Source: Pelagimonas sp017744045 (GTDB taxonomy: Bacteria; Pseudomonadota; Alphaproteobacteria; Rhodobacterales; Rhodobacteraceae). From it: DNA of 64,000 bases. How positions within the stretch are numbered: the first letter of the stretch is position 1; each line of letters starts with the position of its first letter. The position numbers and the translations under genes were made by a program. The DNA is taken from NCBI RefSeq assembly GCF_017744045.1, contig NZ_JAGHRD010000001.1; one strand, 5' to 3'. Shown here one piece after another: positions 33,588 to 42,527 of the stretch. Below the pieces are notes generated by a model. That model searched no databases. It was not told the origin of the DNA and worked only from the letters and a program-made list of their open reading frames with translations.

Positions 33588-34222
33588 TTCAGGAATCCCT
33601 CGGCGATCACCAGATCCTCTGGCGTGTTGACGTTAAAGAAGGGATCGAAGCCATGGACCGGAAACAGCGCCTCGCGCCCGCCATGTTGATCGGTCCACAA
33701 AACCACTTTGCGCAAACCACCCTCAAGCGCGGCCCTGAGATCATCACGCAGGGCAACAGGCCAAAGCCCAAAGGTCGGATGCCGGTTCACACGGCCCTTG
33801 CCGCCAGATTTCAGAGCCTCGCCCGCGCCACGCGGCGTTGTGGCCAGAACCAGCGGATGCTCTTGCCCCTCGGCGGCCATCAAAAGCTGCGGAACCAGAT
33901 CACAGGGGAAAAACGGCGTGTCTGCCGCGACGCTGACAACCGTATCCGCACCCTGTTCAGCGGCCCAGTCCATCCCCGCCAGCACACCGGCAAGCGGGCC
34001 GGGAAACTCCGCCAGACTGTCGGCCACAACGGGCAGTTTAAAACGGTCAAAGCGCTGCGCTTCGCCATTGGCGTTCAGCACCAAACCAGCCACCTGAGGC
34101 TCGATCCGCTCGACCACATGATCCAGCAAACAGCGCCCGCCCAGCGGCAACAACCCCTTGTCACCGCCCCCCATCCGGGTCGCCTGCCCCCCGGCAAGGA
34201 TCACTGCAACGGGTTGTTTCAT
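33584..34222 (-). CDS. mobA: Molybdenum cofactor guanylyltransferase
   Basis: Attaches GMP to Mo-molybdopterin to give MGD. It has 212 residues. Nucleotide-binding signature AVILAGGQATRMGGGDKGLL (about 5-24), metal site in VVSVAADTPFFP, and C-terminal FDPFFNVNTPEDL. ATG 34222 chosen; the upstream frame to 34249 adds nine unlikely residues. It is followed by the mobB-moeA fusion with ATGA overlap and preceded by fdhD on the same strand, a coherent cofactor-maturation operon. Confidence 0.93.
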   Translation of the reverse strand: MKQPVAVILAGGQATRMGGGDKGLLPLGGRCLLDHVVERIEPQVAGLVLNANGEAQRFDRFKLPVVADSLAEFPGPLAGVLAGMDWAAEQGADTVVSVAADTPFFPCDLVPQLLMAAEGQEHPLVLATTPRGAGEALKSGGKGRVNRHPTFGLWPVALRDDLRAALEGGLRKVVLWTDQHGGREALFPVHGFDPFFNVNTPEDLVIAEGFLK

Positions 34223-34304
34223 GACCGACCTCGCGGCTGGATGTCCCAAAAATTTTCGAAAATTTTTGCAAAAATCGTGGACGATTTTTCAGCGCCTGCC
34301 TGTC

Positions 34305-35180
34305 TCATTGCGCCCCTTTCCGACCGGATTTCTTGCCTTCCTCAGGCACGCTCTCCGGATCCATGTCGCGCACCAGACGTTCCTCTCCGCTGAGACAGAC
34401 AAAGCGTTTTCCGCGCATGCGTCCGATACAGGTCAGGCCAACCTGCCGGGCGATCTCAACCCCCCAGGCGGTAAAGCCCGACCGGGAGGCCAGAACCGGG
34501 ATGCCCATCAGGGCCGTTTTGATCACCATCTCAGAGGTCAGCCGCCCGGTGGTATAAAGCATCTTGTCGCTGCCCGAGACGCCCTCGGACAGCATCCAGC
34601 CCGCGATCTTGTCCACCGCGTTATGGCGGCCCACATCCTCCATATAGACCAGCGGGCGATCCTGTTGGCAGAGCACCGTGCCGTGAATGGCCCCTGCCTC
34701 AAGGTATAGCGACGGGGTTGTGTTGATCCGGTGTGCCAGCGCATAGAGCCAGCTTGTGCGCAGCTCCCCCTTGGGCAGGTCCACCTGATCCAACCCCTCC
34801 ATCATATCACCAAACACCGTTCCAACAGCGCAGCCGCTGGTGCGGGTCTTTTTCTGCACCTTCTCTTCATAGGTGGTCTGTGACGCGGTGCGCACCACGA
34901 CGACCTCAAGGTCTTCGTCGTAATCCACGCCTGTGATCTCTTCATCGTCACCCAACATGCCCTGATTGCGCAGAAACCCCAGCGCCAGGTATTCCGGATA
35001 GTCGCCAATCGTCATCGCGGTCACGATCTCTTGGCGGTTCAGAAAGATCGTCAGCGGACGCTCTTCAACCACCGAGACACTCACCTCGGCCCCGGTGTGA
35101 TCAGTGCCGCTGACCGCACGGGTCAGCCGCGCCGCTTTGGGATCGGGGGCGATGAGATAGTCGGGGTCGGGCAATTGCAT
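34305..35180 (-). CDS. fdhD: Formate dehydrogenase accessory sulfurtransferase FdhD
   Basis: FdhD passes sulfur to the molybdenum centre of formate dehydrogenase. It has 291 residues with family blocks ERPLTIFLNRQEIVTAM, YLALGFLRNQGML, EDVGRHNAVDKIAGW and TGRLTSEMVIK. The sulfur-carrying C-x-x-C of E. coli FdhD is replaced here by TSGCAVGT, leaving a single cysteine. Some alphaproteobacterial relatives may also deviate there; this is from memory. ATG 35180 chosen over 35228, which would overlap divergent azlC. Confidence 0.92.
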   Translation of the reverse strand: MQLPDPDYLIAPDPKAARLTRAVSGTDHTGAEVSVSVVEERPLTIFLNRQEIVTAMTIGDYPEYLALGFLRNQGMLGDDEEITGVDYDEDLEVVVVRTASQTTYEEKVQKKTRTSGCAVGTVFGDMMEGLDQVDLPKGELRTSWLYALAHRINTTPSLYLEAGAIHGTVLCQQDRPLVYMEDVGRHNAVDKIAGWMLSEGVSGSDKMLYTTGRLTSEMVIKTALMGIPVLASRSGFTAWGVEIARQVGLTCIGRMRGKRFVCLSGEERLVRDMDPESVPEEGKKSGRKGAQ

Positions 35181-35226
35181 CTTGTCGGGGCCTTCGTTAC
35201 GCCTTGGGCTCGGGGTGGGACAAGTC

Positions 35227-35928
35227 ATGGCGCAGAGCGAAGTGATGTCAAGCTATTGGAGGGGATTTCGCGACGGATTGCCCTTTATTGCAGTCGTTGC
35301 CCCCTTTGCCACGCTGTTCGGCGTTTTGTCCATGGAATCAGGGCTTTCGGTCTTTGAAACCGTGGCGTTTTCTGTGGTCGTCATCGCCGGATCGGCGCAA
35401 TTTGCCGCTCTGCAATTGCTCAATGACAACGCCCCTCTGCTGGTGGTCATTTTGTCCGCTTTGACGGTCAATCTGCGCATGTCGATGTACTCTGCGTCCC
35501 TCACGCCCTATCTCGGGCCTTTGCCGCTTTGGAAGCGCATCACTGCCGCCTATTTCCTCGTCGACATCACCTATGCCGCCTCCGTTCAGGATTACGACAA
35601 ACGCCCGCAGGAAAGCGTGGCGCAGAAGTTTGCCTATTTTATGGGGGTCGCGACGCCGGTTTGCCCGCTCTGGTATCTCTTCACCCTGATCGGCGCGCTT
35701 GTAGGTGAGGCGATCCCATCCGGAGGAGGCCTGGATTTTGCGCTGCCCATTGCCTTTATCGCCATGGTCGCTCCGACCCTGCGCACAACGGCCCATATGG
35801 GGGCGGCAATCTCGGCGGCGCTTCTCGCGCTCTGCCTGTATTGGATGCCCTTCAATCTGGGCCTGATCACCGCAGCGCTGGCCGGGATGGCTGTGGGCGC
35901 GGAATTGGAACGCAGGGGCTGGGCATGA
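35227..35928 (+). CDS. azlC: AzlC-family branched-chain amino acid exporter, large subunit
   Basis: 233 residues with about seven transmembrane segments. The AzlC start FRDGLPFIAVVAPFATLFGV and the block VVIAGSAQFAALQLL with LSALTVNLRMSMYSASL are characteristic. With AzlD it exports branched-chain amino acids or their analogues; substrate not visible. ATG 35227 lies 46 bp from divergent fdhD. Its stop overlaps azlD (ATGA). Confidence 0.92.
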   Translation: MAQSEVMSSYWRGFRDGLPFIAVVAPFATLFGVLSMESGLSVFETVAFSVVVIAGSAQFAALQLLNDNAPLLVVILSALTVNLRMSMYSASLTPYLGPLPLWKRITAAYFLVDITYAASVQDYDKRPQESVAQKFAYFMGVATPVCPLWYLFTLIGALVGEAIPSGGGLDFALPIAFIAMVAPTLRTTAHMGAAISAALLALCLYWMPFNLGLITAALAGMAVGAELERRGWA

Positions 35929-36251
35929 TCGACAAGCTTGATCTCTGGACCACCATTGCCGCGTTGGGCGTTGGGTCGTTTGGCCTGCGCTTTTTGTTTC
36001 TGGGGCTGGTTGGCGACCGGGCCTTGCCCGATTGGGCGCTGCGTCATCTGCGCTATACCGGCGTTGCGGTGCTGGCGGCTCTGGTCACGCCCTTGGTGGT
36101 CTGGCCTGCTGCCACGGGCGGCGAAACCGACCCCGCGCGCCTGATTGCGGCGGCCGCTGCGGTCGTCACCGGTTATGTCAGCAAGAACATTTACGGAGCG
36201 TTGGTTGCCGGGGCCGCCGTCATGGTCGCAGCGGCTTATTGGCCCGGATGA
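35925..36251 (+). CDS. azlD: AzlD-family exporter, small subunit
   Basis: 108 residues, four hydrophobic segments, beginning MIDKLDLWTTIAALGVGSFG, then FLFLGLVGDRALPDWALRHL and the conserved YTGVAVLAALVTPLVVWPA. The ATG overlaps the azlC stop (ATGA), as is usual for this pair. Needed together with AzlC for export. Confidence 0.9.
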   Translation: MIDKLDLWTTIAALGVGSFGLRFLFLGLVGDRALPDWALRHLRYTGVAVLAALVTPLVVWPAATGGETDPARLIAAAAAVVTGYVSKNIYGALVAGAAVMVAAAYWPG

Positions 36252-36266
36252 AAAGGCAGCGTGGGG

Positions 36267-36899
36267 TTACTGCCCGCCCTGTGCCAGTTCCTGCTCAAAT
36301 TCCCGGATGGCAATGGCTTTGTCATCGTCATCGTTTTCGCGCAAAACGCTTTGTTCCACGCCGGGAAGTTTGGAAAACTGTTCCGACAGTTTCAAAGGAT
36401 ACCAGGTGCCGCTGATGTTTTCGAAACCGGGCAATTGCGACAGGATATGCGAGGTTGACGCCGCACAACGCGCTGAGGCGACAGGCCCAGTCTCTTGTGC
36501 CATACGCAGGGCGCGCGCGGCGACTTCTGGCGGCACTTCGATGCGCTGGATGCGTACGTGATAGGTTTTGCGGGCATGAGCGCTTTCGTAAAAGCGTTTG
36601 ACCCGGGGCGTGATGCCATAGAGCACATCATTGACCTCAGGCACCGCTCTCAACCGAACGGACCCCGCCGGGTCGAACACAACCCGCTGGCTCGGTGCGT
36701 TGATCATCAGGCTGGTATGTGCCCCGGCCCCGGTGCGGTTATTGACCATGGTATACAGGGTCAGCGCCGTTGGGCCGTTATGCTGATAGGCGGCAGCCGC
36801 AGCTTCCTCTGGTGAAGAATCCGGTCCTGCCGTATTCACAGCACAACCTGCAAGGGCCAGCCCTGCAGCAACAACCAAAGCCAGGGACCGCAATTTCAT
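36267..36899 (-). CDS. Lipoprotein of unknown function
   Basis: 210 residues. Signal KLRSLALVVAAGLALAGC with lipobox ALAGC, so lipidated. The mature part begins with an Ala/Glu-rich linker, then contains LTLYTMVNNRTGAGAHTSLM, a conserved-looking block with an invariant-type H in AHTSL, and VPEVNDVLYGITPRVKRFYE. I do not recognise a domain. It is convergent with azlD (15 bp apart). ATG 36899 chosen to give a normal signal sequence. Confidence 0.78.
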   Translation of the reverse strand: MKLRSLALVVAAGLALAGCAVNTAGPDSSPEEAAAAAYQHNGPTALTLYTMVNNRTGAGAHTSLMINAPSQRVVFDPAGSVRLRAVPEVNDVLYGITPRVKRFYESAHARKTYHVRIQRIEVPPEVAARALRMAQETGPVASARCAASTSHILSQLPGFENISGTWYPLKLSEQFSKLPGVEQSVLRENDDDDKAIAIREFEQELAQGGQ

Positions 36900-36938
36900 C
36901 GGCACTCTCCAGATGATGTTCAACGCAGCAGCGCGTTT

Positions 36939-37073
36939 TTAGGACGCAAAGACCGCCAGAAAGACGCAAAGCGCGAAAATTACGATCAGGGAGCGGATCG
37001 TAAAGGTGATGAACCCGTCAAAGGTTTTCTCCTGAACGGAAATGTCCATGCTACCATGCTTGTGTTCGGCCAT
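36939..37073 (-). CDS. aa3-type cytochrome c oxidase subunit IV
   Basis: A 44-residue protein: AEHKHGSMDISVQEKTFDGF followed by one transmembrane helix (FTIRSLIVIFALCVFLAVFA). This hydrophilic start with the 'DISVQEKTF(D)GF' block is the pattern of the small bacterial aa3 oxidase subunit IV (CoxIV family). ATG 37073 is preceded by AGGA at 9 nt; TAA at 36941-36939. It would sit in the inner membrane with the terminal oxidase, whose large subunits are not in this window. Confidence 0.82.
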   Translation of the reverse strand: MAEHKHGSMDISVQEKTFDGFITFTIRSLIVIFALCVFLAVFAS

Positions 37074-37180
37074 GAGATTGGTCCTGTTCTTGTCAGTATT
37101 TCAGTGCGTTTCCAGCTGGAATTAGCGCATTTTCGCCCCTCTGTCACGCGGGCAAAAATGCACAGTTGTCGCGGTGCGAC

Positions 37181-37639
37181 TTATTTCGCCCCCAGCTCGC
37201 TGGCCAATTGAAACCCGATGCGGCGCGGCGGCGCGTCATCTTCCTTGGCCTCTTTGGGCAGGGCGCGCAAAATAACGCTCAACTGGCTGACATGCTGGAT
37301 AAGTTGCGTGCGCGCACCGGTTGGATCTGTCCCGTAAAAGGTCACGATATCCGGGTCGAAAAAGCCCAAGCCTTCGATCCGCAGCACCCCGGCGTCGCCC
37401 CCGGCAAAGCCCATGGCGACCTCGTGTTTGTTGTCCAACTGCTTTTCAAAGTTCTGGATATAGAGAATCAGCCGCTCATAAGCCCATTCCGCCGGGCTTT
37501 TCTGTTTGACCGGCTTTTTGGTCACCGCTTCGGGCAGGTCTTCGGTTTCGACTGAGACGCCTTCGGTGTGCACATCAATGCGGCGTGGAATGGCCTCGGC
37601 CTCAAACGCCTCGGCGGCGGTGGCGATGGTGTCAGACAT
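37181..37639 (-). CDS. DUF6173-type protein
   Basis: 152 residues. An N-terminal flexible segment with SDTIATAAEAFEAEAIP, then SPAEWAYERLILYIQNFEKQ and LDNKHEVAMGFAGGDAGVLR, a block seen in DUF6173 proteins of Rhodobacterales (from memory), then IVTFYGTDPTGARTQLIQHVSQL. Function unknown. ATG 37639 chosen because an upstream start at 37675 has no support. No obvious operon partner. Confidence 0.78.
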   Translation of the reverse strand: MSDTIATAAEAFEAEAIPRRIDVHTEGVSVETEDLPEAVTKKPVKQKSPAEWAYERLILYIQNFEKQLDNKHEVAMGFAGGDAGVLRIEGLGFFDPDIVTFYGTDPTGARTQLIQHVSQLSVILRALPKEAKEDDAPPRRIGFQLASELGAK

Positions 37640-37786
37640 GGTTTCCTCCCAGCGGTGTTCACCCGCGGTTGTCACTGTTGCACAGGCAGGGGTGACAAAA
37701 AATCATGCAATTGACCAGCGGTGATCAATTTTTTGTTGGGGGGAAAATGGGCGGCGTTGATGACCTATGGGGATTGTCCACAGGTC

Positions 37787-38818
37787 CTAGATGGCTTGAA
37801 ACAGCCAGGCCCCATCATCGCGCCGCTCACGGGTGGCGCGCCCGTCATGCCAAAGATGCAGGCAATGGGCCATGGCTTCGACCAGCGCCAGTCCATACTC
37901 CCCGCCGCGAATGGGGCGTTTGAACAGCGGCATGAAACAATCACCGGCAGTTTTTGGCGTGTCCAGATGCGCGGCCAGCCGATCCAGGGCTCCGTGATGG
38001 TTGTCGACCAACTGACGCATCCGCTGCGGCACCCCGGTAAAGGGCAGTTTATGCCCGCCCAGACACATATGTTCAGGTCGCGCCAGTTTGGCCAGACGCT
38101 CGCAGCTTTCCAGCCATTCGCCCACCGGGTCCGCCTCGGGCTGGGTGGCATAGACACCCAAGTTCGAACTGATCGAGGGCAGGATCTGATCCCCGGCCAG
38201 GATCAAATCGCAATCGCGCGACCAAAAGGTTGCGTGTTCGGGCGCGTGCCCATTGCCGATATGGATATCCCACTCGCGCCCACCGGCGCGGATCACGTCA
38301 CCTTGCTGAATGCGGGTAAAGCCCAGCGGCATTTCGTGGACGCAATCGGCAAAGTTGAACGGACGCCCGGCCTGACGTTCGGCCAGCTCATCCGGGTCCA
38401 TGCCGCAGCTTTTCCAATAGGCGACGGTTTCGGGGTTGGGCAGCTCTTGCACATCCAGTTGCAGCATCCGCGCCATCAGCCAGGCGGTGCGAGTCATGAC
38501 CAGCTCGGCGCCGTGTTGCGTCTGAAACCACCCGGCCAGCCCGATATGATCCGGGTGGTGATGGGTGCCGATCACCCGGCGCACCGGCTTGCCCTTAAGC
38601 GGGCCCGCCATCACGGTGTCCCAAATCGCACGCGATTTCTTGGTGGAAAAGCCGGTATCAACAATGGTCCAGCCATCGCCATCATCCAGCGCATAAAGGT
38701 TGACGTGATCCAGTTTCATCGGCAGCGGCTGGCGCAGCCACAGCACGCCCTCAGCGATTTCCAAGGCCTCACCCGAGGCGGGCGGGGTTTCGAACGGGTA
38801 TCGGATCACATCAGTCAT
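37787..38818 (-). CDS. Metallo-beta-lactamase-fold hydrolase
   Basis: 343 residues. Metal site THHHPDHIGL (about 83-92), the later His in GNGHAPEH, and Asp in ILAGDQILP, giving the usual two-zinc arrangement. A helical C-terminal domain starts near 240. It lies 9 bp downstream of the acyl-CoA dehydrogenase gene, so it is probably a thioesterase- or lactonase-like partner in the same catabolic operon (inference). Substrate unknown. Confidence 0.88.
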   Translation of the reverse strand: MTDVIRYPFETPPASGEALEIAEGVLWLRQPLPMKLDHVNLYALDDGDGWTIVDTGFSTKKSRAIWDTVMAGPLKGKPVRRVIGTHHHPDHIGLAGWFQTQHGAELVMTRTAWLMARMLQLDVQELPNPETVAYWKSCGMDPDELAERQAGRPFNFADCVHEMPLGFTRIQQGDVIRAGGREWDIHIGNGHAPEHATFWSRDCDLILAGDQILPSISSNLGVYATQPEADPVGEWLESCERLAKLARPEHMCLGGHKLPFTGVPQRMRQLVDNHHGALDRLAAHLDTPKTAGDCFMPLFKRPIRGGEYGLALVEAMAHCLHLWHDGRATRERRDDGAWLFQAI

Positions 38819-38827
38819 AAGGGCCGT

Positions 38828-40528
38828 TTACACCGCCAGATCGTCGGGCGAAATCCCCATCAGATCATCCGCGCCTTCGCGCGCATGGGCCAGCAGGCCC
38901 AGATGCTCGGGCAGCAGGCGTTTGATGTAAAACGCCGCCAGCTTGGCCTCGGCCCCATCCGGTTTCGCCATGGCCGCAGCCAGGTGGAAATAGCCGCCCA
39001 ATACCCGGGCAAAGCCGCGCAAGAACGGCACCGCCACGGCAAACCGATCAGACACCTCGCGCGCCACCAGCGCCTCGGTGGTTTCGCGCAGGTTTTCCGA
39101 GGCTTGCCAGACTGGTCCGGCCAGATCGGGCATGGTGGCGCGTGCCCCTTCGGCAAAGGCTTCGATCTCATCCAGCAGCTTATAGGCCGCCTCGCCACCA
39201 TCCATCAGCTTGCGCCCCACAAGGTCCATGGCCTGAATGCCATTGGTGCCCTCATAGATCGCCGTCACCCGCACATCGCGCACATATTGCGCCGCGCCGG
39301 TTTCCTCGATGAATCCCATACCGCCATGCACTTGCAGCCCGGTATTGGCGACTTCGATCCCGGTATCGGTGCCAAAGGCTTTGGCAATGGGTGTCAGAAA
39401 CGCCGCGCGCGCCTGCCATTCCGCATCACCCGTGGCATTCGCCATGTCCAGGGCCACCGCCACTGACAGCGCAATCGCGCGCGCAGCAAAAGTATCTGCC
39501 TTCATGCTAGCCAGCATCCGGCGCACATCGGCATGGCCGATAATGCTGCCCTCAGCGGTGCGCCCCTGCTTGCGCTCATTGGCATAGGCCAGCGCCTGCT
39601 GATAGGCGCGTTCGGCAATGCCAACGCCCTGCACCGCAACGCCAAGGCGGGCATTGTTCATCATGGTGAACATGGTGCGCATCCCGTCATGTTTGCTGCC
39701 CACCAGCCAACCGCGCGCGCCCTCAAAGGACATCACGCAGGTCGGGCTGCCATGGATGCCCATCTTGTGTTCGACACTGACGACCTTAAGGCTGTTGGCT
39801 TCACCCGGTTTGCCATCCGCATCGGGGATATTGCGCGGCACCAGAAACAGGCTGATCCCCTTGGTCCCGGCCACCCCATCGGGCAGACGTGCCAGCACCA
39901 GGTGACAGACATTCTCGGTGAAATCATTGTCACCCCAGCTGATAAAGATCTTTTGCCCGGTGATCGCATAGGTCCCGTCGCCATTCGGCTCGGCCTTGCT
40001 GCTTAGCGCACCCACATCCGACCCGGCCTGCGGTTCGGTCAGGTTCATCGTGCCAGCCCATTCACCGGTGACCAGCTTGGGCAGATACAGCGCCTTCAAC
40101 TCATCGCTGGCGTGATGTTCTAGCGCTTCAATCTGGCCTTGCGTCATCAGCGGGTTCAGGTGCAGCGCCATGTTTGACGACACCATCATGTCATTAACCG
40201 CCGTTGTCACCGTCAGGGGCAGGCCCATGCCGCCAAATTCCGGATCGGCAGAGACAGCAACCCAGCCACCTTCGGCAATTGCCTTATACCCTTCGGCAAA
40301 CCCGTTCGAGCTGCGCACCTTGCCGTTTTCCAACACCGCCGGGTCCAGATCGCCGTTGCGGTTCAGCGGGGTCAGCACCTCTTCGCACATCTTGGCCGCC
40401 TCAGAGAGGATCGCCTCGACGGTTTCTGAGGTCGCATCTTCGAAACGCGCGGTTTTGGAAACCGAGTCGAACCCGACAATATGGTTGAGAAGCAGGCGAA
40501 AATCGTCCAGCGGCGCGCGATAGGTCAT
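38828..40528 (-). CDS. Acyl-CoA dehydrogenase with DmdC-type C-terminal domain
   Basis: FAD enzyme that oxidises an acyl-CoA and passes electrons to ETF. It has 566 residues, long like the DmdC/AidB-related group. Blocks: NLTEPQAGSDVGALSSKA (FAD site), KIFISWGDND, and GIQVHGGMG-like TGLQVHGGMGFIEETGAA, with catalytic Glu in VTAIYEGTNGIQ (about 433). A C-terminal extension (about 450-566) is present. It could be a 3-methylmercaptopropionyl-CoA dehydrogenase, but several paralogues look alike and no dmdB or dmdD is adjacent. ATG 40528 follows GGGGAGCCCC. It is followed by the MBL hydrolase. Confidence 0.92.
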   Translation of the reverse strand: MTYRAPLDDFRLLLNHIVGFDSVSKTARFEDATSETVEAILSEAAKMCEEVLTPLNRNGDLDPAVLENGKVRSSNGFAEGYKAIAEGGWVAVSADPEFGGMGLPLTVTTAVNDMMVSSNMALHLNPLMTQGQIEALEHHASDELKALYLPKLVTGEWAGTMNLTEPQAGSDVGALSSKAEPNGDGTYAITGQKIFISWGDNDFTENVCHLVLARLPDGVAGTKGISLFLVPRNIPDADGKPGEANSLKVVSVEHKMGIHGSPTCVMSFEGARGWLVGSKHDGMRTMFTMMNNARLGVAVQGVGIAERAYQQALAYANERKQGRTAEGSIIGHADVRRMLASMKADTFAARAIALSVAVALDMANATGDAEWQARAAFLTPIAKAFGTDTGIEVANTGLQVHGGMGFIEETGAAQYVRDVRVTAIYEGTNGIQAMDLVGRKLMDGGEAAYKLLDEIEAFAEGARATMPDLAGPVWQASENLRETTEALVAREVSDRFAVAVPFLRGFARVLGGYFHLAAAMAKPDGAEAKLAAFYIKRLLPEHLGLLAHAREGADDLMGISPDDLAV

Positions 40529-40652
40529 GGGGGCTCCCCTATGGCTTGGATTCGGCCAAGCGCTCTTGTAGATAAAGGTGTTGCGGATCAAAATGAATGG
40601 CAGCCGACTTGCCTTCAACCGAAACGCGGCGTCACGGAATATGAGGGCCGCA

Positions 40653-41600
40653 ATGGCAGAGCGCGTCACAGAAAAACTGGACAACACGGAGGCAGGGCGC
40701 GCCAGGGCGGCTGCCATCTGGCGCGATGGCGGGCTGGTCGCCTTTGCGACCGAGACCGTCTATGGCCTTGGTGCAGATGCGCGTAATGATCGCGCGGTTG
40801 CGTCAATTTACGAGGCCAAGGGCCGCCCCAGTTTCAACCCGCTGATTGTGCATGTCGCCTCGGTCGCGGCGGCTCAGGAACTGGTGGAATGGTCCGAGCA
40901 AGCGCAAAAGCTGGCAGATGCCTTTTGGCCCGGCCCTTTGACCCTTGTCCTGCCGATCAAGCCCGATGCCGGGATCTCCAAATTGGTGACGGCGGGCCTG
41001 TCGACCCTGGCCATTCGCATGCCTGCAAATCCGGCAGCACAGGCCTTGTTGCAAGCGTTTGACGGCCCCGTGGCCGCCCCTTCTGCCAATACCTCCGGCC
41101 AGATCAGCCCCACCCGCGCCCAGCATGTGCTGGACGATCTGTCTGGCCGCATTGATGCGGTGTTGGATGGCGGGGCCTGCTCGGTCGGCTTGGAATCCAC
41201 CATACTGGGGCTGGCTGACACCCCCACGCTATTGCGCCCCGGCGGCATCACCCGCGATGCGATCAGCGACAGGTTGGGATTGCCGGTCGCGCTGCGCGGA
41301 GAGGGCGACGCGATTTCGGCCCCCGGTCAGATCAAATCGCATTACGCCCCGCGCGCCCGCGTGCGCCTGAACGCCAGCACCTGGCAACCGGGCGAGGCAC
41401 GGCTGGGCTTTGGCCCGGTTGACTGCGACCGCAACCTGTCCCCCTCCGCCGACCTGACCGAAGCCGCCGCCAATCTGTTTGAATACCTGCACCAATTGGA
41501 TGCGCTGGGCGCGGACACCATCGCCGTGTCCCCCATTCCCGATCACGGGATGGGGATCGCGATCAATGACCGGCTTGGCCGGGCTGCAGCTGATCGCTGA
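40653..41600 (+). CDS. L-threonylcarbamoyladenylate synthase (Sua5/YrdC)
   Basis: First enzyme of the t6A37 tRNA modification. It has 315 residues: a YrdC domain (about 5-190) with GLVAFATETVYGLGADARN, KGRPSFNPLIVHV and PVAAPSANTSGQISPT, then the Sua5 extension (about 210-315) beginning SAPGQIKSHYAPRA. GAGGG 5 nt before ATG 40653 decides the start. The 3' end overlaps the convergent gene at 41563 by 38 bp. Confidence 0.93.
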   Translation: MAERVTEKLDNTEAGRARAAAIWRDGGLVAFATETVYGLGADARNDRAVASIYEAKGRPSFNPLIVHVASVAAAQELVEWSEQAQKLADAFWPGPLTLVLPIKPDAGISKLVTAGLSTLAIRMPANPAAQALLQAFDGPVAAPSANTSGQISPTRAQHVLDDLSGRIDAVLDGGACSVGLESTILGLADTPTLLRPGGITRDAISDRLGLPVALRGEGDAISAPGQIKSHYAPRARVRLNASTWQPGEARLGFGPVDCDRNLSPSADLTEAAANLFEYLHQLDALGADTIAVSPIPDHGMGIAINDRLGRAAADR

Positions 41601-41907
41601 ATTCCATAGCTTTGATCAAGGCCTGCACCCCTTCTGGCGTTGTGTCAAAATCCAGCACATCCACAGACACATGGGTGTCGGGATTGAACTGGCAGAGCTG
41701 AAACACGTCGTCATAGACTTCGACCTCAACCTTGGCTTCGCTCCAATGCAGGCAGACCGTCGGCCAATCACCGCGCCCGGCCCAATCGGGCAGGGGTTTG
41801 CCCAGCACCTGTAACAGGGTTGTGGCGTTTCTTATCGCCGCCTCTGTCGGGGCGTTGCCCTCCTCCCAGGCGATGCGGATCGAAGACCAGATGTGCGGTA
41901 ATGTCAT
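41563..41907 (-). CDS. Small hypothetical protein
   Basis: 114 residues, no signal or membrane segment: TLPHIWSSIRIAWEEGNAPT, LPDWAGRGDWPTVCLHWSEA, then VDVLDFDTTPEGVQALIKAM. Not recognised. ATG 41907 is chosen over 42015, which would run into yqgE. Its last 38 bp overlap the 3' end of the Sua5 gene on the other strand, an unusual but plausible tail-to-tail overlap. It lies downstream of yqgE on the same strand, 38 bp away. Confidence 0.6.
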   Translation of the reverse strand: MTLPHIWSSIRIAWEEGNAPTEAAIRNATTLLQVLGKPLPDWAGRGDWPTVCLHWSEAKVEVEVYDDVFQLCQFNPDTHVSVDVLDFDTTPEGVQALIKAMEFSDQLQPGQAGH

Positions 41908-41945
41908 TTCAAAAGCTCTTCCTTGGCGTTCTGCCAATGCAACTG

Positions 41946-42527
41946 CTAGGCCCGCCCCCCTTCGGCAGACAGGGCGAGCGCTGCCACGCCGATGCTTTCC
42001 AGCGCGGCTTGCCACTTTTCCATATCCTCAAGGTCAAAAATGATTCGGGTATCACACTCGCACACCAACCAACCGTTCTGGGCGATTTCCCCTTCCAGCT
42101 GACCCGGCCCCCAACCGGCATAGCCCAAGGCCATCATCCATTTCGCCGGGCCTTCGCCCTTGCCCAGATCCTCAAGAATGTCCTGGGTTGCGGTCATGTG
42201 CACGTCTTCGCGCACCTCCAGCGTTGTCACCAGCGACTTGTAATCCGGGCTGTGCAGAACAAAGCCGCGCCCCACCTCGACTGGACCGCCAAAATGCACA
42301 TGATGATCTTTCAGATCGACCTTGAGATCGATGGACAGCTGCGTCAGCAGGGTGGGCATGTCCAGATCATCATTGGCTTTGTTGATGATCAGGCCCATGG
42401 CCCCTTCATCGGAATGATCACATAAAAACACCACGCTATGTTCAAATCGCGGATCGCCCATGCCCGGCATAGCGATCAGCATATGCCCTGTCAGGTTGGT
42501 GGGGGTCGTCGCGTCCTTGAGCACCAT
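41946..42527 (-). CDS. yqgE: YqgE/AlgH family protein
   Basis: 193 residues of the UPF0301/AlgH family: LTGHMLIAMPGMGDPRFEHS, VFLCDHSDEGAMGLIINKA, HFGGPVEVGRGFVLHS and the late block ALGYAGWGPGQLEGEIAQNG. Biochemical role is not established. ATG 42527 is chosen over the upstream frame to 42578. It has no strong operon partner except possibly the small gene downstream. Confidence 0.92.
   Translation of the reverse strand: MVLKDATTPTNLTGHMLIAMPGMGDPRFEHSVVFLCDHSDEGAMGLIINKANDDLDMPTLLTQLSIDLKVDLKDHHVHFGGPVEVGRGFVLHSPDYKSLVTTLEVREDVHMTATQDILEDLGKGEGPAKWMMALGYAGWGPGQLEGEIAQNGWLVCECDTRIIFDLEDMEKWQAALESIGVAALALSAEGGRA

Noticed and set aside
37721..39466. 581-codon open frame on the plus strand
   Set aside because: It lies fully opposite the MBL hydrolase and acyl-CoA dehydrogenase genes, which have clear motifs. 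Composition (His/Arg/Gln rich) is that of an antisense shadow in GC-rich DNA.
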